From assembly GCF_003589925.1 (NCBI RefSeq), contig NZ_CP032382.1, forward strand, positions 8,060,001-8,124,000: a stretch of DNA of 64,000 nt, in the 5' to 3' direction. The position numbers were made by a program, and so were the translations under genes. The stretch's first letter is position 1; the number at the start of each line of letters is the position of its first letter. The notes beneath the pieces were generated by a model. The model made no database searches and was not told the origin of the DNA. It was given only the letters and a program-made list of their open reading frames with translations. This document shows positions 53,643-62,409 of the stretch, piece by piece. The DNA is from Chryseolinea soli. Its GTDB lineage: Bacteria > Bacteroidota > Bacteroidia > Cytophagales > Cyclobacteriaceae.

Positions 53643-54328
53643 TTCGCCGGACTTAGGATGGAGCGCATGAATTCAAAAACGTCTTTCTGCATCTGGAGCG
53701 TATAGCGTGCGATGCGTTGCTGCAGCAAGTGATAAGCCGAATAGGCCAACACCCCGACGATGAGGCCCGAACCGCTGGTGATCATCTTCTCATACAAACC
53801 ACCCGCGATGATCCCGATGCTGATGTTGTCGGACAGCGAGATGCTGTAGAAGATGTTGATGATCCCCGAAATCGTTCCGATGAAGCCGAGCATGGGCGCC
53901 ACGCCGGCGATGATGCCGAGGTAGCCCATGTTCTTTTCCATTTCCGCCAGCTCGATGTTGGCGGCCGACTCCATCATCGACTCGATATCTTTCAGGGGCT
54001 TGCCCACATAGTCGAGGCCGCTCTTGATGATCGTGCCTGTGGCGGACGAATCCTGTTCGGCAAACGCGCGTGCGGCACTGATGTCGCCCACTTGAAGACG
54101 GCGCGCAATCTGGGGGACGAAATCTTTTCTCACCTTGGCGGCCGTGCGCAGATATAAAAAGCGTTCGATAAAAATATAGGTGGCGATAAACCACAGCAGC
54201 AGGATGGGGATCATGATAAATCCGCCTTTCATCAGCAAGGTGGCGATCGACAAGCCTTCTGGCGTTTCTTCGGGTGTTACAGTGGGTGTTGTGGTGATCT
54301 GAAGTAAAATACCGAGTAGGAGATTCAT
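53639..54328 (-). CDS. ExbB/TolQ/MotA-family proton channel protein
   Basis: A 229-residue protein with three membrane helices: about 33-54 (FIMIPILLLWFIATYIFIE), 135-160 (GVAPMLGFIGTISGIINIFYSI) and 175-200 (GLYEKMITSGSGLIVGVLAYSAYH). The large cytoplasmic loop and the SGSGLIVG motif are ExbB-like. It drives ExbD with the proton gradient. First gene of the ExbB-ExbD-hydrolase-SDR group. Confidence 0.9.
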   Translation of the reverse strand: MNLLLGILLQITTTPTVTPEETPEGLSIATLLMKGGFIMIPILLLWFIATYIFIERFLYLRTAAKVRKDFVPQIARRLQVGDISAARAFAEQDSSATGTIIKSGLDYVGKPLKDIESMMESAANIELAEMEKNMGYLGIIAGVAPMLGFIGTISGIINIFYSISLSDNISIGIIAGGLYEKMITSGSGLIVGVLAYSAYHLLQQRIARYTLQMQKDVFEFMRSILSPAK

Positions 54329-54644
54329 GTTTTAAAAATTGTGTTTGTAGGCTCTGGTGCTAAACTATTAAAAAATAAGTTTGTGTCTGTTCCGTGTGAC
54401 AAGGAGCTTGCACAAATTCCGGTCCATACGTTTCCGTCATAAAAAATGTGATGGCGCCGTCAGGAGGACAAACGCAATCCGGCCGGAAAAAATATAAGTA
54501 CCTTATGTTGTTTTCGGCCACCGCTCCGAAAACCGGGTTTGAGGTGGCCTGCCGTCGTCTAAATCTCTGCAAGGTAAGCAATTATCGGCAAGCGAGGGCC
54601 ATTCGCCCGGCCGAACTTTCGCCGAATCCCAGGCCAGCCCGACG
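54329..54644. other. Intergenic region without a recognised element
   Basis: About 316 bp between the ExbB start and the serine hydrolase stop on the minus strand. No open frame of credible composition, hairpin terminator or consensus promoter was seen. Confidence 0.4.
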
Positions 54645-55925
54645 TCACTCCTTCAGGGCCTGGTAGACGAGCACATCGAATTTTCCGGACATCTCCCCCA
54701 TGTGCGAGCCCCACATTTGCCGGTACAGCAGCACGACGAGCTTGGAAGCGGGGTCCACATAGTAGGTCGTCGAAAAAGCGCCGCCCCACCCGTAGGTTCC
54801 CGGTTTGGCAGGCGAATGCGGGCTGCCCGCCTCCGTCAAAACACTGAACCCAAGACCGAACTTGCCGTCGCCGAGCGACAGGTTGCCGATCTGGTTCATG
54901 GTCATCAGCCGCACGGAGGTGGGACTCAACAGTCGCACGCCGTTATAGGTGCCTCCATTCAACATCATTTGCAGGAAAATGCCGTAGTCGAAGATCGTCG
55001 ACGACAATCCGCCACCGCCGGAGAAGTAGGTCTTCTTGTGCAGGGGATAGCTCATGTCCAACCGGCCGAAAGCATACGGTTCCTTCACGATGTGGCCCGT
55101 GGAATCTTCCCGGAAGAAGTTTACGAGCCGGTTGGCCTTGGCGGGGGGAATGTTGAAGTAGGTATCGCTCATGCCCAGCGGTTCGAAGATGCGCGTGCGG
55201 AAAAAATCGTCGAGCGACATTCCGGACCAGATCTCCACCAACGCACCCAGCACATCGATGTTCAGACCATAGATCCAGCGTTCGCCAGGGTTATGCATCA
55301 GCGGCAAAGTGCCCAGGCGCGACATGGCGGCGACCAGGTTGTCGTCGGTCACATACAGGCCGGCGGTCAGTTTGTTTTTCGCGTAGATGGCCCGGGCGGT
55401 ATCGCTGCCGATGTCGGAATAGTCCAGGCCCGAGGTGTGGGTAAGCAGGTCGCGAATGGTGATGTCGCGTTTGGCCGGCGCGCTGGTGTAGGTCGTGTCT
55501 TTCGCATTGTACTTGACGAGCACCTTGGCCTTGGCAAACGTGGGAATGTATTTCGAAACCGGATCGTCCAACAGGAACTTGCCCTCTTCGTGCAGCATCA
55601 TCACGGCCACGCTGGTGATGGCCTTGGTTTGGGAGGCGATGCGGAAGATGCCGTCTTTGGCGAGCGGCGCCTTTGTGGCCATGTCGTTATAGCCAAAGGC
55701 TTTGTAGTAGACGATCTTTCCGTCGTGGATCACCAGGGCGACGGCGCCGTTCATCCAACCCTTGGCCACCCAGTCGTTGAAATTGGTGTCGAGTCTTTTT
55801 AGCCGTTCAGAAGAAAAGCCGGCGGCTTCGGGGGTGGTAGCCGGTGTTATTTTTTGCGCGCGCACAGCGGGAGGCAAACACACGGCGAGCAATAATAAGA
55901 GCAGGATGAAGAGGTCCTTTTTCAT
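54645..55925 (-). CDS. Serine hydrolase (class C beta-lactamase/esterase fold)
   Basis: A 426-residue secreted serine hydrolase with a signal peptide at 1-24 (ending VRAQ). The catalytic SxxK is SQTK at 98-101, the second motif is the Tyr219-x-x-Asn222 of IYGLNID, and GGGGLSSTIFDYG is the equivalent of the third motif region. Such proteins are usually esterases or D-Ala-D-Ala-type peptidases rather than true beta-lactamases. Confidence 0.9.
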   Translation of the reverse strand: MKKDLFILLLLLLAVCLPPAVRAQKITPATTPEAAGFSSERLKRLDTNFNDWVAKGWMNGAVALVIHDGKIVYYKAFGYNDMATKAPLAKDGIFRIASQTKAITSVAVMMLHEEGKFLLDDPVSKYIPTFAKAKVLVKYNAKDTTYTSAPAKRDITIRDLLTHTSGLDYSDIGSDTARAIYAKNKLTAGLYVTDDNLVAAMSRLGTLPLMHNPGERWIYGLNIDVLGALVEIWSGMSLDDFFRTRIFEPLGMSDTYFNIPPAKANRLVNFFREDSTGHIVKEPYAFGRLDMSYPLHKKTYFSGGGGLSSTIFDYGIFLQMMLNGGTYNGVRLLSPTSVRLMTMNQIGNLSLGDGKFGLGFSVLTEAGSPHSPAKPGTYGWGGAFSTTYYVDPASKLVVLLYRQMWGSHMGEMSGKFDVLVYQALKE

Positions 55926-56169
55926 GGAGCGTCTGGGTTCGGTTTAAGGATACCGAATATAGGGATTCGATTCAAATTGGGAGAGCGGGGATGAATAATT
56001 TTACCGCCGACACGCAAAGACGCTAAGATAGGCGGAATGGATCCGTGGCATTGCGTTTGCGCTGTTAATGTCGTGTGGTGGCCAGGTTATCGTTGGCAAC
56101 CGCATATTCTGATCATATCTCTTACATAAACTATTACCTCAGTTTAGTTTTTGTTATACTTCGGACGGG

Positions 56170-57153
56170 ATGAAAAAGTTTAAGCCGCCGCTTCAGGAGG
56201 AGGCCCTGATTTCGCAAGTGCCCAGTGCGTCGTGGAAGTACGAGTTGGAGAAGTCATCCACCAAGTATCACATCGTCGCCGCCTGGGCTGCCATCATTTT
56301 CGATCCGCTGTTTGCCATCACCGACTATTTCAACATCCCTGCGAGCTGGCAATATGTGTTCTCGATCCGGGTCTTCGTATCCCTCGTTACACTGTCCACC
56401 CTATACCTGCGCAAGCGATACTACTTGCCGTCCTACATCATCGCGGTGGTGCCGTTCTTGCTCATTTCCCTGCAAAATGCCTATACCTATAGTCTCATCG
56501 GCGATGCAAACCTGGTGGGGCACAACCTGAACTATACCGCGCTGCTCATCGGCGCGGCTTTGTTCGTGGCCTGGGACTGGCCCTATTCCGTGGTGCTCAC
56601 CACCCTTTCGCTGGTGGCTACGGCCTACTTCATCCAACAAAATCCAGCCCTCGAACTGAACGCATTCTTTGTGAAAGGCGGGCTGATCCTCCTCTCGTCG
56701 TTCGCCTTTATGACGATGCTCATTCAAACGCGCTACAATCTCACCATCCGCGAGATCAAGGCGCGACTCGCGTTGCAAAAAAGCAATGAAGAGATCCAGG
56801 CGCAAAACGACGAGATCCAAACCCAGAACGAAGAGATCAAGGCGCAGAACCAGGAGATCCAGGCCCAGGGTGAGGAGATCCGCGGCATCAACGAGAACCT
56901 GGAGAACCTCGTGAACGAACGCACGGCCGAACTGGAGAAAAAGAACAAAGCCCTGGAAGAATACGCCTTCATCAACGCCCACAAGCTGCGGAGTCCCGTG
57001 GCCAGCATCCTGGGTTTGATCAACCTGCTAAAAAAGCTCCCGACCACGAAAGAAGGTCAGGATGTTCTGGATCATTTACAAAGCTCGGCTGATAAGTTGG
57101 ATGAGATCGTGAGTTCGATCACGAAGGCGATTGAGCGGGGGGATAAGAAATAG
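56170..57153 (+). CDS. Membrane protein with a kinase dimerisation helix but no ATPase domain
   Basis: A 327-residue protein with about six membrane helices (residues 35-185), a coiled coil at 193-265 built from near-perfect seven-residue units (EIQAQND, EIQTQNE, EIKAQNQ, EIQAQGE) and a dimerisation helix with His271 (FINAHKLRSPVASILGL) as in histidine kinases. The frame ends soon after at 57153, with no N, G1 or G2 box, so no kinase activity of its own is possible. It may be phosphorylated by another kinase or act as a relay. tmRNA follows. Confidence 0.8.
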   Translation: MKKFKPPLQEEALISQVPSASWKYELEKSSTKYHIVAAWAAIIFDPLFAITDYFNIPASWQYVFSIRVFVSLVTLSTLYLRKRYYLPSYIIAVVPFLLISLQNAYTYSLIGDANLVGHNLNYTALLIGAALFVAWDWPYSVVLTTLSLVATAYFIQQNPALELNAFFVKGGLILLSSFAFMTMLIQTRYNLTIREIKARLALQKSNEEIQAQNDEIQTQNEEIKAQNQEIQAQGEEIRGINENLENLVNERTAELEKKNKALEEYAFINAHKLRSPVASILGLINLLKKLPTTKEGQDVLDHLQSSADKLDEIVSSITKAIERGDKK

Positions 57154-57167
57154 AACTATTTTATCTC

Positions 57168-57175
57168 TATATTTG
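57168..57175 (+). promoter_or_regulatory. -7 box for the tmRNA gene
   Basis: TATATTTG fits TAnnTTTG, 46 bp before the mature 5' end at 57222, so the precursor has a leader of about 40 nt removed by RNase P. Confidence 0.65.
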
Positions 57176-57221
57176 TCTCCCTTTTGCAGGAAACGACCTG
57201 CCGAAGTGTTCATTGACATTT

Positions 57222-57612
57222 GGGGCCGACCGGTTTTGACAGGATGTTTAACCACGTATATAAGCATGCAGGCTCATGGGATGAGAGCCTTAAAAGATAG
57301 TTCCAAACCATACTTGGCGAGTCTAACTACGCCATGGCTGCTTAATTTATCCGATAGGATAAATTAGCCTCGTCCCGATAAGATCGGGAAAGCCATCATC
57401 GCTCAGCGCTGTTGTTTTGCAGGCGTTGGTTAGCGGTGTCGTTATGCAGAACTGCTCCGTGCGATGTTGCTAAGCACGGCTAAGACACAGTAACTAAGGT
57501 GTAGTTTGGCTGTTGCCTGCCTTGCCACACCCGACAATCAAAGTCAACTAAGCATGTAGAAGGTACGGCGTTATCTTCTCTGGACGAGAGTTCGATTCTC
57601 TCCGGCTCCACC
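57222..57612 (+). ncRNA. ssrA: tmRNA (transfer-messenger RNA)
   Basis: The 5' end GGGGCCG (57222-57228) pairs with CGGCTCC (57603-57609), with the third pair G-U as needed for alanyl-tRNA synthetase. The T arm (GAGAG TTCGATT CTCTC) lies just before it. The tag frame at 57316-57345 encodes GESNYAMAA and a TAA stop, a tag of the Cytophagales type ending in the hydrophobic degradation signal. The terminal CCA is not fully encoded (CC then T). The RNA rescues stalled ribosomes and marks the product for proteolysis. Confidence 0.96.
57316..57345 (+). other. tmRNA tag-peptide coding segment (GESNYAMAA)
   Basis: Within the tmRNA, GGC GAG TCT AAC TAC GCC ATG GCT GCT TAA encodes the degradation tag and its stop. 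The tag starts after the alanine carried by tmRNA itself. Confidence 0.93.
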
Positions 57613-57619
57613 TCTGGAG

Positions 57620-57649
57620 AAAGCCCTGTGATATCATAGGGCTTTTTTT
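57620..57649 (+). terminator. tmRNA terminator
   Basis: AAAGCCCT (57620-57627) pairs with AGGGCTTT (57638-57645), with TGATATCA extending the stem inside, followed by a T run. It lies just after the mature 3' end. Confidence 0.9.
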
Positions 57650-57782
57650 ATTTTCTTGGTACGAGTATTCAGCCATCCGCAATCAGAAGTCAATGTCCAG
57701 GAGGAACCGGCTAATCGTATTCAAGGCACTTACGTCTTATTTAGTTCTTTCTGTTCTTTCTACTGACGATAATACGGACGAC

Positions 57783-58661
57783 ATGAATGAAATCATCAGC
57801 TATAAGGATTATGTTACATATGAATCCTCACACACAGAGGATATACTTTCAATCAGAGACAGCTCACATTCAAGATACTACTATTCGGGTCAAGAGATTT
57901 CTCCACTTAATTACCATCGACTAAAGAAGGCGGTTACTGATTCAAGTACCTGTATCTATTGTGATGAGGTATTGTCAATAATCGACAAAAAGAACTCAAT
58001 AAGATCGCTTGATACGTCCTCCGTGTCTCTTGAGATTAGGTACTGTGAGAAATGCAACTGGTGGAATGCTAAATATCTGAAAATAACACATGGTAGCGAG
58101 CGCCTGCATAATAAAGAATTGATAACGACTGTTCGAGAGGAATATGAAGGGATTATAAAATCTTACGCAATTGACGATTACGCCACCCCCATTGAATTAA
58201 TTCGTCATTATTTGAATGCCAATCACGATAAGTACAATTTGATTAAACCTCAGCAGTTTGAGATGCTGGTGGCATCAGTGTTTAAAGATTTCTTTTCTTG
58301 TGAAGTTCGGCACGTCGGTGGGCCGGGTGACAATGGAGTCGATATTTATATGGTTTTGAACAATATGCCAATTCTTGTTCAGGTGAAACATCGAAAAGAT
58401 CCGAAGGCAGTCGAGGCTCCGAGTATAGTTCGCGAATTAATAGGAAGTTGCGTGATGGAAAATTCAAAACACGGTATAATCGTGTCATCAGCTGACAGAT
58501 TTTCGGCGCAATCGCGATCCAACGCAGTGAATGAAAATCTCGTGCGTAACAATATTCGAATAGACCTAATGAACAGGCAGGATTTTTTTTCAACAATGAA
58601 ACTCGTTACCAACAATGTTGTTAAGCCCTGGGAAGATATAGACTGGGGTATTGGTCTATAA
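57783..58661 (+). CDS. Mrr-like PD-(D/E)XK nuclease with Zn ribbon
   Basis: A 292-residue protein started at the Met of MNEIISYKDY (57783); an upstream in-frame start at 57693 adds 30 residues of weak quality. Cys57/Cys60 (CIYC) and Cys88/Cys91 (CEKC) form a zinc ribbon. The C-terminal half has the Mrr restriction-type core: QQFEMLVASVFKDF helix with Glu160, Asp187 in GDNGVDIYM and QVK with Lys202. The gene is clearly richer in A and T than its neighbours and directly follows ssrA, a common island integration site, so recent transfer is likely. Confidence 0.78.
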   Translation: MNEIISYKDYVTYESSHTEDILSIRDSSHSRYYYSGQEISPLNYHRLKKAVTDSSTCIYCDEVLSIIDKKNSIRSLDTSSVSLEIRYCEKCNWWNAKYLKITHGSERLHNKELITTVREEYEGIIKSYAIDDYATPIELIRHYLNANHDKYNLIKPQQFEMLVASVFKDFFSCEVRHVGGPGDNGVDIYMVLNNMPILVQVKHRKDPKAVEAPSIVRELIGSCVMENSKHGIIVSSADRFSAQSRSNAVNENLVRNNIRIDLMNRQDFFSTMKLVTNNVVKPWEDIDWGIGL

Positions 58662-58742
58662 CCACTAATTATTTTTTCATCCGTGGCTCTGACGAACCGC
58701 CAGACATTGTTGCCTCTTTCATTGGTCGTTCGGCCCTACCCA

Positions 58743-60698
58743 TCACGAAAAATTGTCTTCGATCTGCGCAGGCGAAGCGACCGGTACGGTAAAATAAAAT
58801 GCAGAGCCTTTTCCCACGGCGGTTTCCACGGTGATCGTCCCGCCGTTTTTTTCTACGAATTCCTTGCACAGCAATAATCCCAATCCACTTCCTTTCTCGT
58901 TGGCTGTTCCCGGTGTGGAGCGTTTGTCTCCAATTTTAAAGAGATTCTCCAAAATCGCATCTCGAATGCCAACGCCGTTGTCGATCACGGCTATTTTAAT
59001 GAAGCCCTCTGATAGCTCTGCGTGCAGCATAACTTCTCCGCCTTCGCGGGTAAACTTAATGGCGTTTGAAAGCAAATTGCGGATCACGGTTTTGATCGAG
59101 TGCGGGTGAGCCCAAACCCACAACCCTGTTTTATTCTCGTTGACGATGGTTATCTTTTTGACCTGCGCTAAATCCCTGTACAATTCTTCGCTTTCATTGA
59201 GCGCTTGACCCATATCAAAAACTTCGGGGATATATTTAATGGTGTTGGTCTGTGAGAAACTCCATTCCAATAAATTCCCGGTGAGGTTGTTCAGATTTTT
59301 CAATGATCTATTCAAATCACCGAGGTACTGCTGACGTTCCACCGGTGTCAACGCATCATCGTGATGGGATAATAAATCCATAAGTCCCATTAGTGAATTG
59401 AGCGGACTGCGCAGATCATGACCAATGATCGCGAAGAGTTTGTCTTTTGAATGGATCGTTTCCAGCAGCAAACTGTTTTGGTTGGCAATGGCGGTCTCTT
59501 TTTCAACCAACTCACCGTTTAGTGCGGACAGCTTTTCGTTCAGCACCAAAAGCTTCTTGTAGGTTTGTTGTCTTTGCCGGACGAAAAATAACAAGCCTGC
59601 AATAATGCTCACGAAAATGAACAACAAACCTATTCCCAGAAGTTGCTGATTTCTCTTTTCGGCTTGAAGCAATGCTTTGTCTTTTTCTTGAAGCAACGTC
59701 CTTCGCGTTTGCTCGCGGTCGTTGAATAAATGTTCGCTGTACTTCGCCCGACTGCTGTGAACAGAATCGCGCAGCACATTGCTTTGGAGAAGGTAGTCGA
59801 GGGCTTGTTGTGTTCTTCCCCGTTTGGATTCAATGGTCGAAAGCAAAATGCAGATGCGCTCCATGTCGGATTTAGAGCCTATTTGCACATAATGGTGATA
59901 CGCTTCTTCCGCGTAATGAAAAGCTTGTTGAACATCACCCTTTATCAACTTGAGTTTTGCAAAATAGTATCGGTTGTCCGCTTTGTCTATTTTATCGGGA
60001 AGGGGTTTGATAAAATTCCACGTGGCGTTTAACAACGAATCGGCCCTGGCGTATTGTTGTTGCTCCAGGCGCAGCGCGGTCAGCATATTGAGCAAATATC
60101 CGTAGTTTGGAATTTCCTTTGGATCATACGCGAGCGCCATATTCAAGTACTTCTCCGCTTCGGGCAACCGGTTATTGGCGAGATATGTTTGTCCAATATT
60201 TATTTTAAGGGTGATGAAGTAAGCGTCCTGGTCGCCTAATACACTCTGAAAATCGAGTGCCCTTTTGAAATAATCAATAGCCCTGTAATAATCTTCCAGA
60301 TCAAACATGCACCAGCCAATATTGGCGAATGCGCGGCACAGAATGGTTGCATTGTTAACCGAGTCGGCGATATCAATACTTTTTTGATAGCAGGAAATGG
60401 CTTGCGCAATCTGGTTTCTCCTGGAGTGGGTCTGGCCGATCAAAAGGTAGGACCATGCCATTCCATTTTTATAGTGCAGTTGCTTGGCCAAGGCAAGCGC
60501 TTGTTGGGCATAATGTAATGATGAATCAACGTTCACAGAATGATAGCTACTGGAAATATCACACAAGCCCAGCACCCGGTTAGTATCCATGCGCAGGGAT
60601 CCCAATTCCCTTTTAAGACTGTCTACATCGCCCAGGTATTCTTGCGAATAGGCGACCGGGGCCACTAGCAGCGCAAGGATGCCGAGAGCGTATTTCAT
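58743..60698 (-). CDS. TPR sensor histidine kinase
   Basis: A 651-residue kinase started at 60698 (MKYALGILALLVAPVAYSQ), the signal peptide fixing the start; the longer frame lacks character. TPR repeats (about 40-330) are followed by a membrane helix (about 375-395, GIGLLFIFVSIIAGLLFFV), a dimerisation helix with FAIIGHDLRSPLNSLMGL, and an ATPase domain with NLLSNAIKFTREGG, DNGVGIRD and GSGLGLLLCKEFVEKNGG. It closely resembles the kinase at 36.5-38.5 kb. Partner regulator not nearby. Confidence 0.92.
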   Translation of the reverse strand: MKYALGILALLVAPVAYSQEYLGDVDSLKRELGSLRMDTNRVLGLCDISSSYHSVNVDSSLHYAQQALALAKQLHYKNGMAWSYLLIGQTHSRRNQIAQAISCYQKSIDIADSVNNATILCRAFANIGWCMFDLEDYYRAIDYFKRALDFQSVLGDQDAYFITLKINIGQTYLANNRLPEAEKYLNMALAYDPKEIPNYGYLLNMLTALRLEQQQYARADSLLNATWNFIKPLPDKIDKADNRYYFAKLKLIKGDVQQAFHYAEEAYHHYVQIGSKSDMERICILLSTIESKRGRTQQALDYLLQSNVLRDSVHSSRAKYSEHLFNDREQTRRTLLQEKDKALLQAEKRNQQLLGIGLLFIFVSIIAGLLFFVRQRQQTYKKLLVLNEKLSALNGELVEKETAIANQNSLLLETIHSKDKLFAIIGHDLRSPLNSLMGLMDLLSHHDDALTPVERQQYLGDLNRSLKNLNNLTGNLLEWSFSQTNTIKYIPEVFDMGQALNESEELYRDLAQVKKITIVNENKTGLWVWAHPHSIKTVIRNLLSNAIKFTREGGEVMLHAELSEGFIKIAVIDNGVGIRDAILENLFKIGDKRSTPGTANEKGSGLGLLLCKEFVEKNGGTITVETAVGKGSAFYFTVPVASPAQIEDNFS

Positions 60699-61170
60699 CC
60701 GTGAACCTTGAACCAAGCGGTGTAGGGAAGTTTTGACCAATCCGGCATTTATCGTCATTATTCTTGCAGCCCTTTCTATGCGGTAGAAGTATAGCGATAA
60801 ATTGTGCCTTCGGCAACACCTAACGACCACCTCCTGGAACCCTATTTCTGCGACGCCTGGCCGCCACAGACAGAGCATCTATTTTAGCACATTTTCCAAG
60901 AAACGACAGCATTCCATGAGAGATCCAATGTTAACAATTGTAACAGTCTGATTTTCAATAGCTAAAGACCGACGACCCGTTTGAAATCACGGATAAACTG
61001 ATTGGTTTTTGCCTTTTGTTGATCAACATCAGGCGTAATGAGGGAGACATTAGCGAAAAATCGCAGATTTGATGATGTATAGTCCTGCAGAGGGCGTTTT
61101 GAGAGCTCTTGCCATTTTTCAGCGGGCATTTTTGTCTACTAAAAGTTGAACACCTGAGTACTGGATAGAA
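60699..61170. other. Intergenic region with one small ORF
   Basis: About 470 bp between the kinase start and the nucleotidyltransferase stop. The only candidate gene is the 55-residue frame at 60962-61129 on the minus strand. No consensus promoter or terminator was seen. Confidence 0.4.
60962..61129 (-). CDS. Possible small protein downstream of the nucleotidyltransferase (55 aa)
   Basis: A 55-codon frame starting MPAEKWQELSKRPLQDYTSS and ending FIRDFKRVVGL, immediately preceded by two in-frame stops, 41 bp after the stop of the nucleotidyltransferase gene on the same strand. Composition is like a soluble, basic protein with two helices. No family is recognised; it could be a third gene of the AbiE-like unit, a remnant of a larger gene, or chance. 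No ribosome-binding sequence is visible. Confidence 0.35.
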   Translation of the reverse strand: MPAEKWQELSKRPLQDYTSSNLRFFANVSLITPDVDQQKAKTNQFIRDFKRVVGL

Positions 61171-61869
61171 TTATTTTTCCAATGCGATAATGCTTTCGAT
61201 CTTTCGTTCTATGACGTTATATCGTGCGTCCCTAATAAGCGGTGAAAGGTGACAAGAAATGATTTCTGTGCGATAAGGATGAGTCCAGATCTTCCTGTAT
61301 TCTTCGAGAAGGAATTGTTGAACATCGGCGTCAGTGTTTTGTATAGAGGCGACAATTCCTATGCAGTTATCCGTTAGATATATGATGTCTTCGAAATCGT
61401 GGCTGCCTCGATTGTCACCTTTACCTCGTCCGTTGAATGCCGAAAATTTAGTCGCCAGAAAATACGGAAGCGAAAATATGTTGATTGTCGGGCCGTCTTG
61501 TAGCAAATATTCTTGCATGTTCTGCAACGCTGGTTTATACCAGGGGTTCGAAAATCCCAAAACCTGTTCATCATCAGGCATAATATCCACGGTTATGTCA
61601 TCATAAAGAAATCTGCAGATTACACTGGACGAGGTGTCCGGAAGAAACTGCAATTTCGTTAGCTCATCCTGAAGTTTTACCCAGGCTGAATAGTTTTCGA
61701 GCGTCACACTCAAGTCGATGTCTTTGGTCGGGCGCAACTCGTCAGCCGCCGGGTCATCGGTATAGAGACTGATTACAGCACCACCAACAAAAGCCACTCG
61801 TTCGCGCAGGTCCTTTAATGCGATGGCGATCTTCTTAACGACCCCGATATTAATCGTTTTGTTTTCCAT
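61171..61869 (-). CDS. AbiEii-like nucleotidyltransferase
   Basis: A 232-residue protein started at 61869 (MENKTINIGV). The nucleotidyltransferase core shows FVGGAV (27-32), the catalytic DID at 50-52 and the third acidic residue in TVDIMP (Asp95), then LPYFLATKFSAFNGRGKGD and SHDFEDIIYL, segments seen in AbiEii/AbiGii toxins. Its start lies inside the upstream winged-helix gene, overlapping it by 20 bp, as in abiE operons. Candidate toxin that transfers nucleotides to tRNA or another target; not shown here. Confidence 0.8.
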   Translation of the reverse strand: MENKTINIGVVKKIAIALKDLRERVAFVGGAVISLYTDDPAADELRPTKDIDLSVTLENYSAWVKLQDELTKLQFLPDTSSSVICRFLYDDITVDIMPDDEQVLGFSNPWYKPALQNMQEYLLQDGPTINIFSLPYFLATKFSAFNGRGKGDNRGSHDFEDIIYLTDNCIGIVASIQNTDADVQQFLLEEYRKIWTHPYRTEIISCHLSPLIRDARYNVIERKIESIIALEK

Positions 61870-62392
61870 TTCGCTGAAGGAGTCTAGACAGTTCTTCCCG
61901 TGCGGCCTCCTGTTCGCGAACGCGGCCAACACGAATGGCATCAATGAGCGCCAAGCACTCGTACAGATAGGGGTCCTTTTGGGACGCGTTTACTACAGAA
62001 GGATAAAGAGGCTCGATAGCCTGTCCCTTGGCGTCGCCTTCTGCTGCGGGCCATACATAATAGTCATTTGATATGATAAGGCGATTAAGCGGCGGTGCAC
62101 TATGAGCGGTCTTGATACCACGTACAATTGAGCCCGGCTTTTGAGGAAAAACGTATCGTATTCCATGTTTGAGGAATTCTAGCAGCGCGAGCCTATTGAC
62201 CTTTCGTTTATCCTGACTGATCAAATCTGCCTGGAAGGACCGGTTTAAGGATTCGCTGATTTCAGAGGGGCTAACCTGAAGATCCTGGGCAATCTGTTTC
62301 ATTTGCCAATTGGATTGGCCGGCATAATCGTAGGACAGTATTTTTAATAGAATGGGCACATCCTGGGGCCTCATTCCGGCATGTTTTCGCAT
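61850..62392 (-). CDS. Winged-helix protein, candidate antitoxin of the AbiE-like pair
   Basis: A 180-residue protein with a winged-helix domain at about 12-65 (MKQIAQDLQVSPSEISESLN is the likely recognition helix region), then a mixed domain to about 120 and a helical C-terminus (CLALIDAIRVGRVREQEAAREEL) rich in charge. The gene comes first and overlaps the nucleotidyltransferase gene by 20 bp. TTGCAA repeats precede it. The order HTH then nucleotidyltransferase with overlap is that of AbiEi/AbiEii; direct homology to AbiEi is not claimed. Confidence 0.72.
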   Translation of the reverse strand: MRKHAGMRPQDVPILLKILSYDYAGQSNWQMKQIAQDLQVSPSEISESLNRSFQADLISQDKRKVNRLALLEFLKHGIRYVFPQKPGSIVRGIKTAHSAPPLNRLIISNDYYVWPAAEGDAKGQAIEPLYPSVVNASQKDPYLYECLALIDAIRVGRVREQEAAREELSRLLQRNGKQND

Positions 62393-62409
62393 AAATTCTT
62401 AATTCGCGT

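Noticed and set aside
55990..56030. CGCAAAGACGCTAAG-like intergenic motif
   Set aside because: It resembles dispersed intergenic sequences of this phylum, but only one copy is present here, so it cannot be called a repeat from this window.
57693..57782. 30-residue N-terminal extension of the Mrr-like protein
   Set aside because: It is open from 57693 but rich in Leu and Ser without domain character; the Met at 57783 begins the conserved-looking part. Not excluded.
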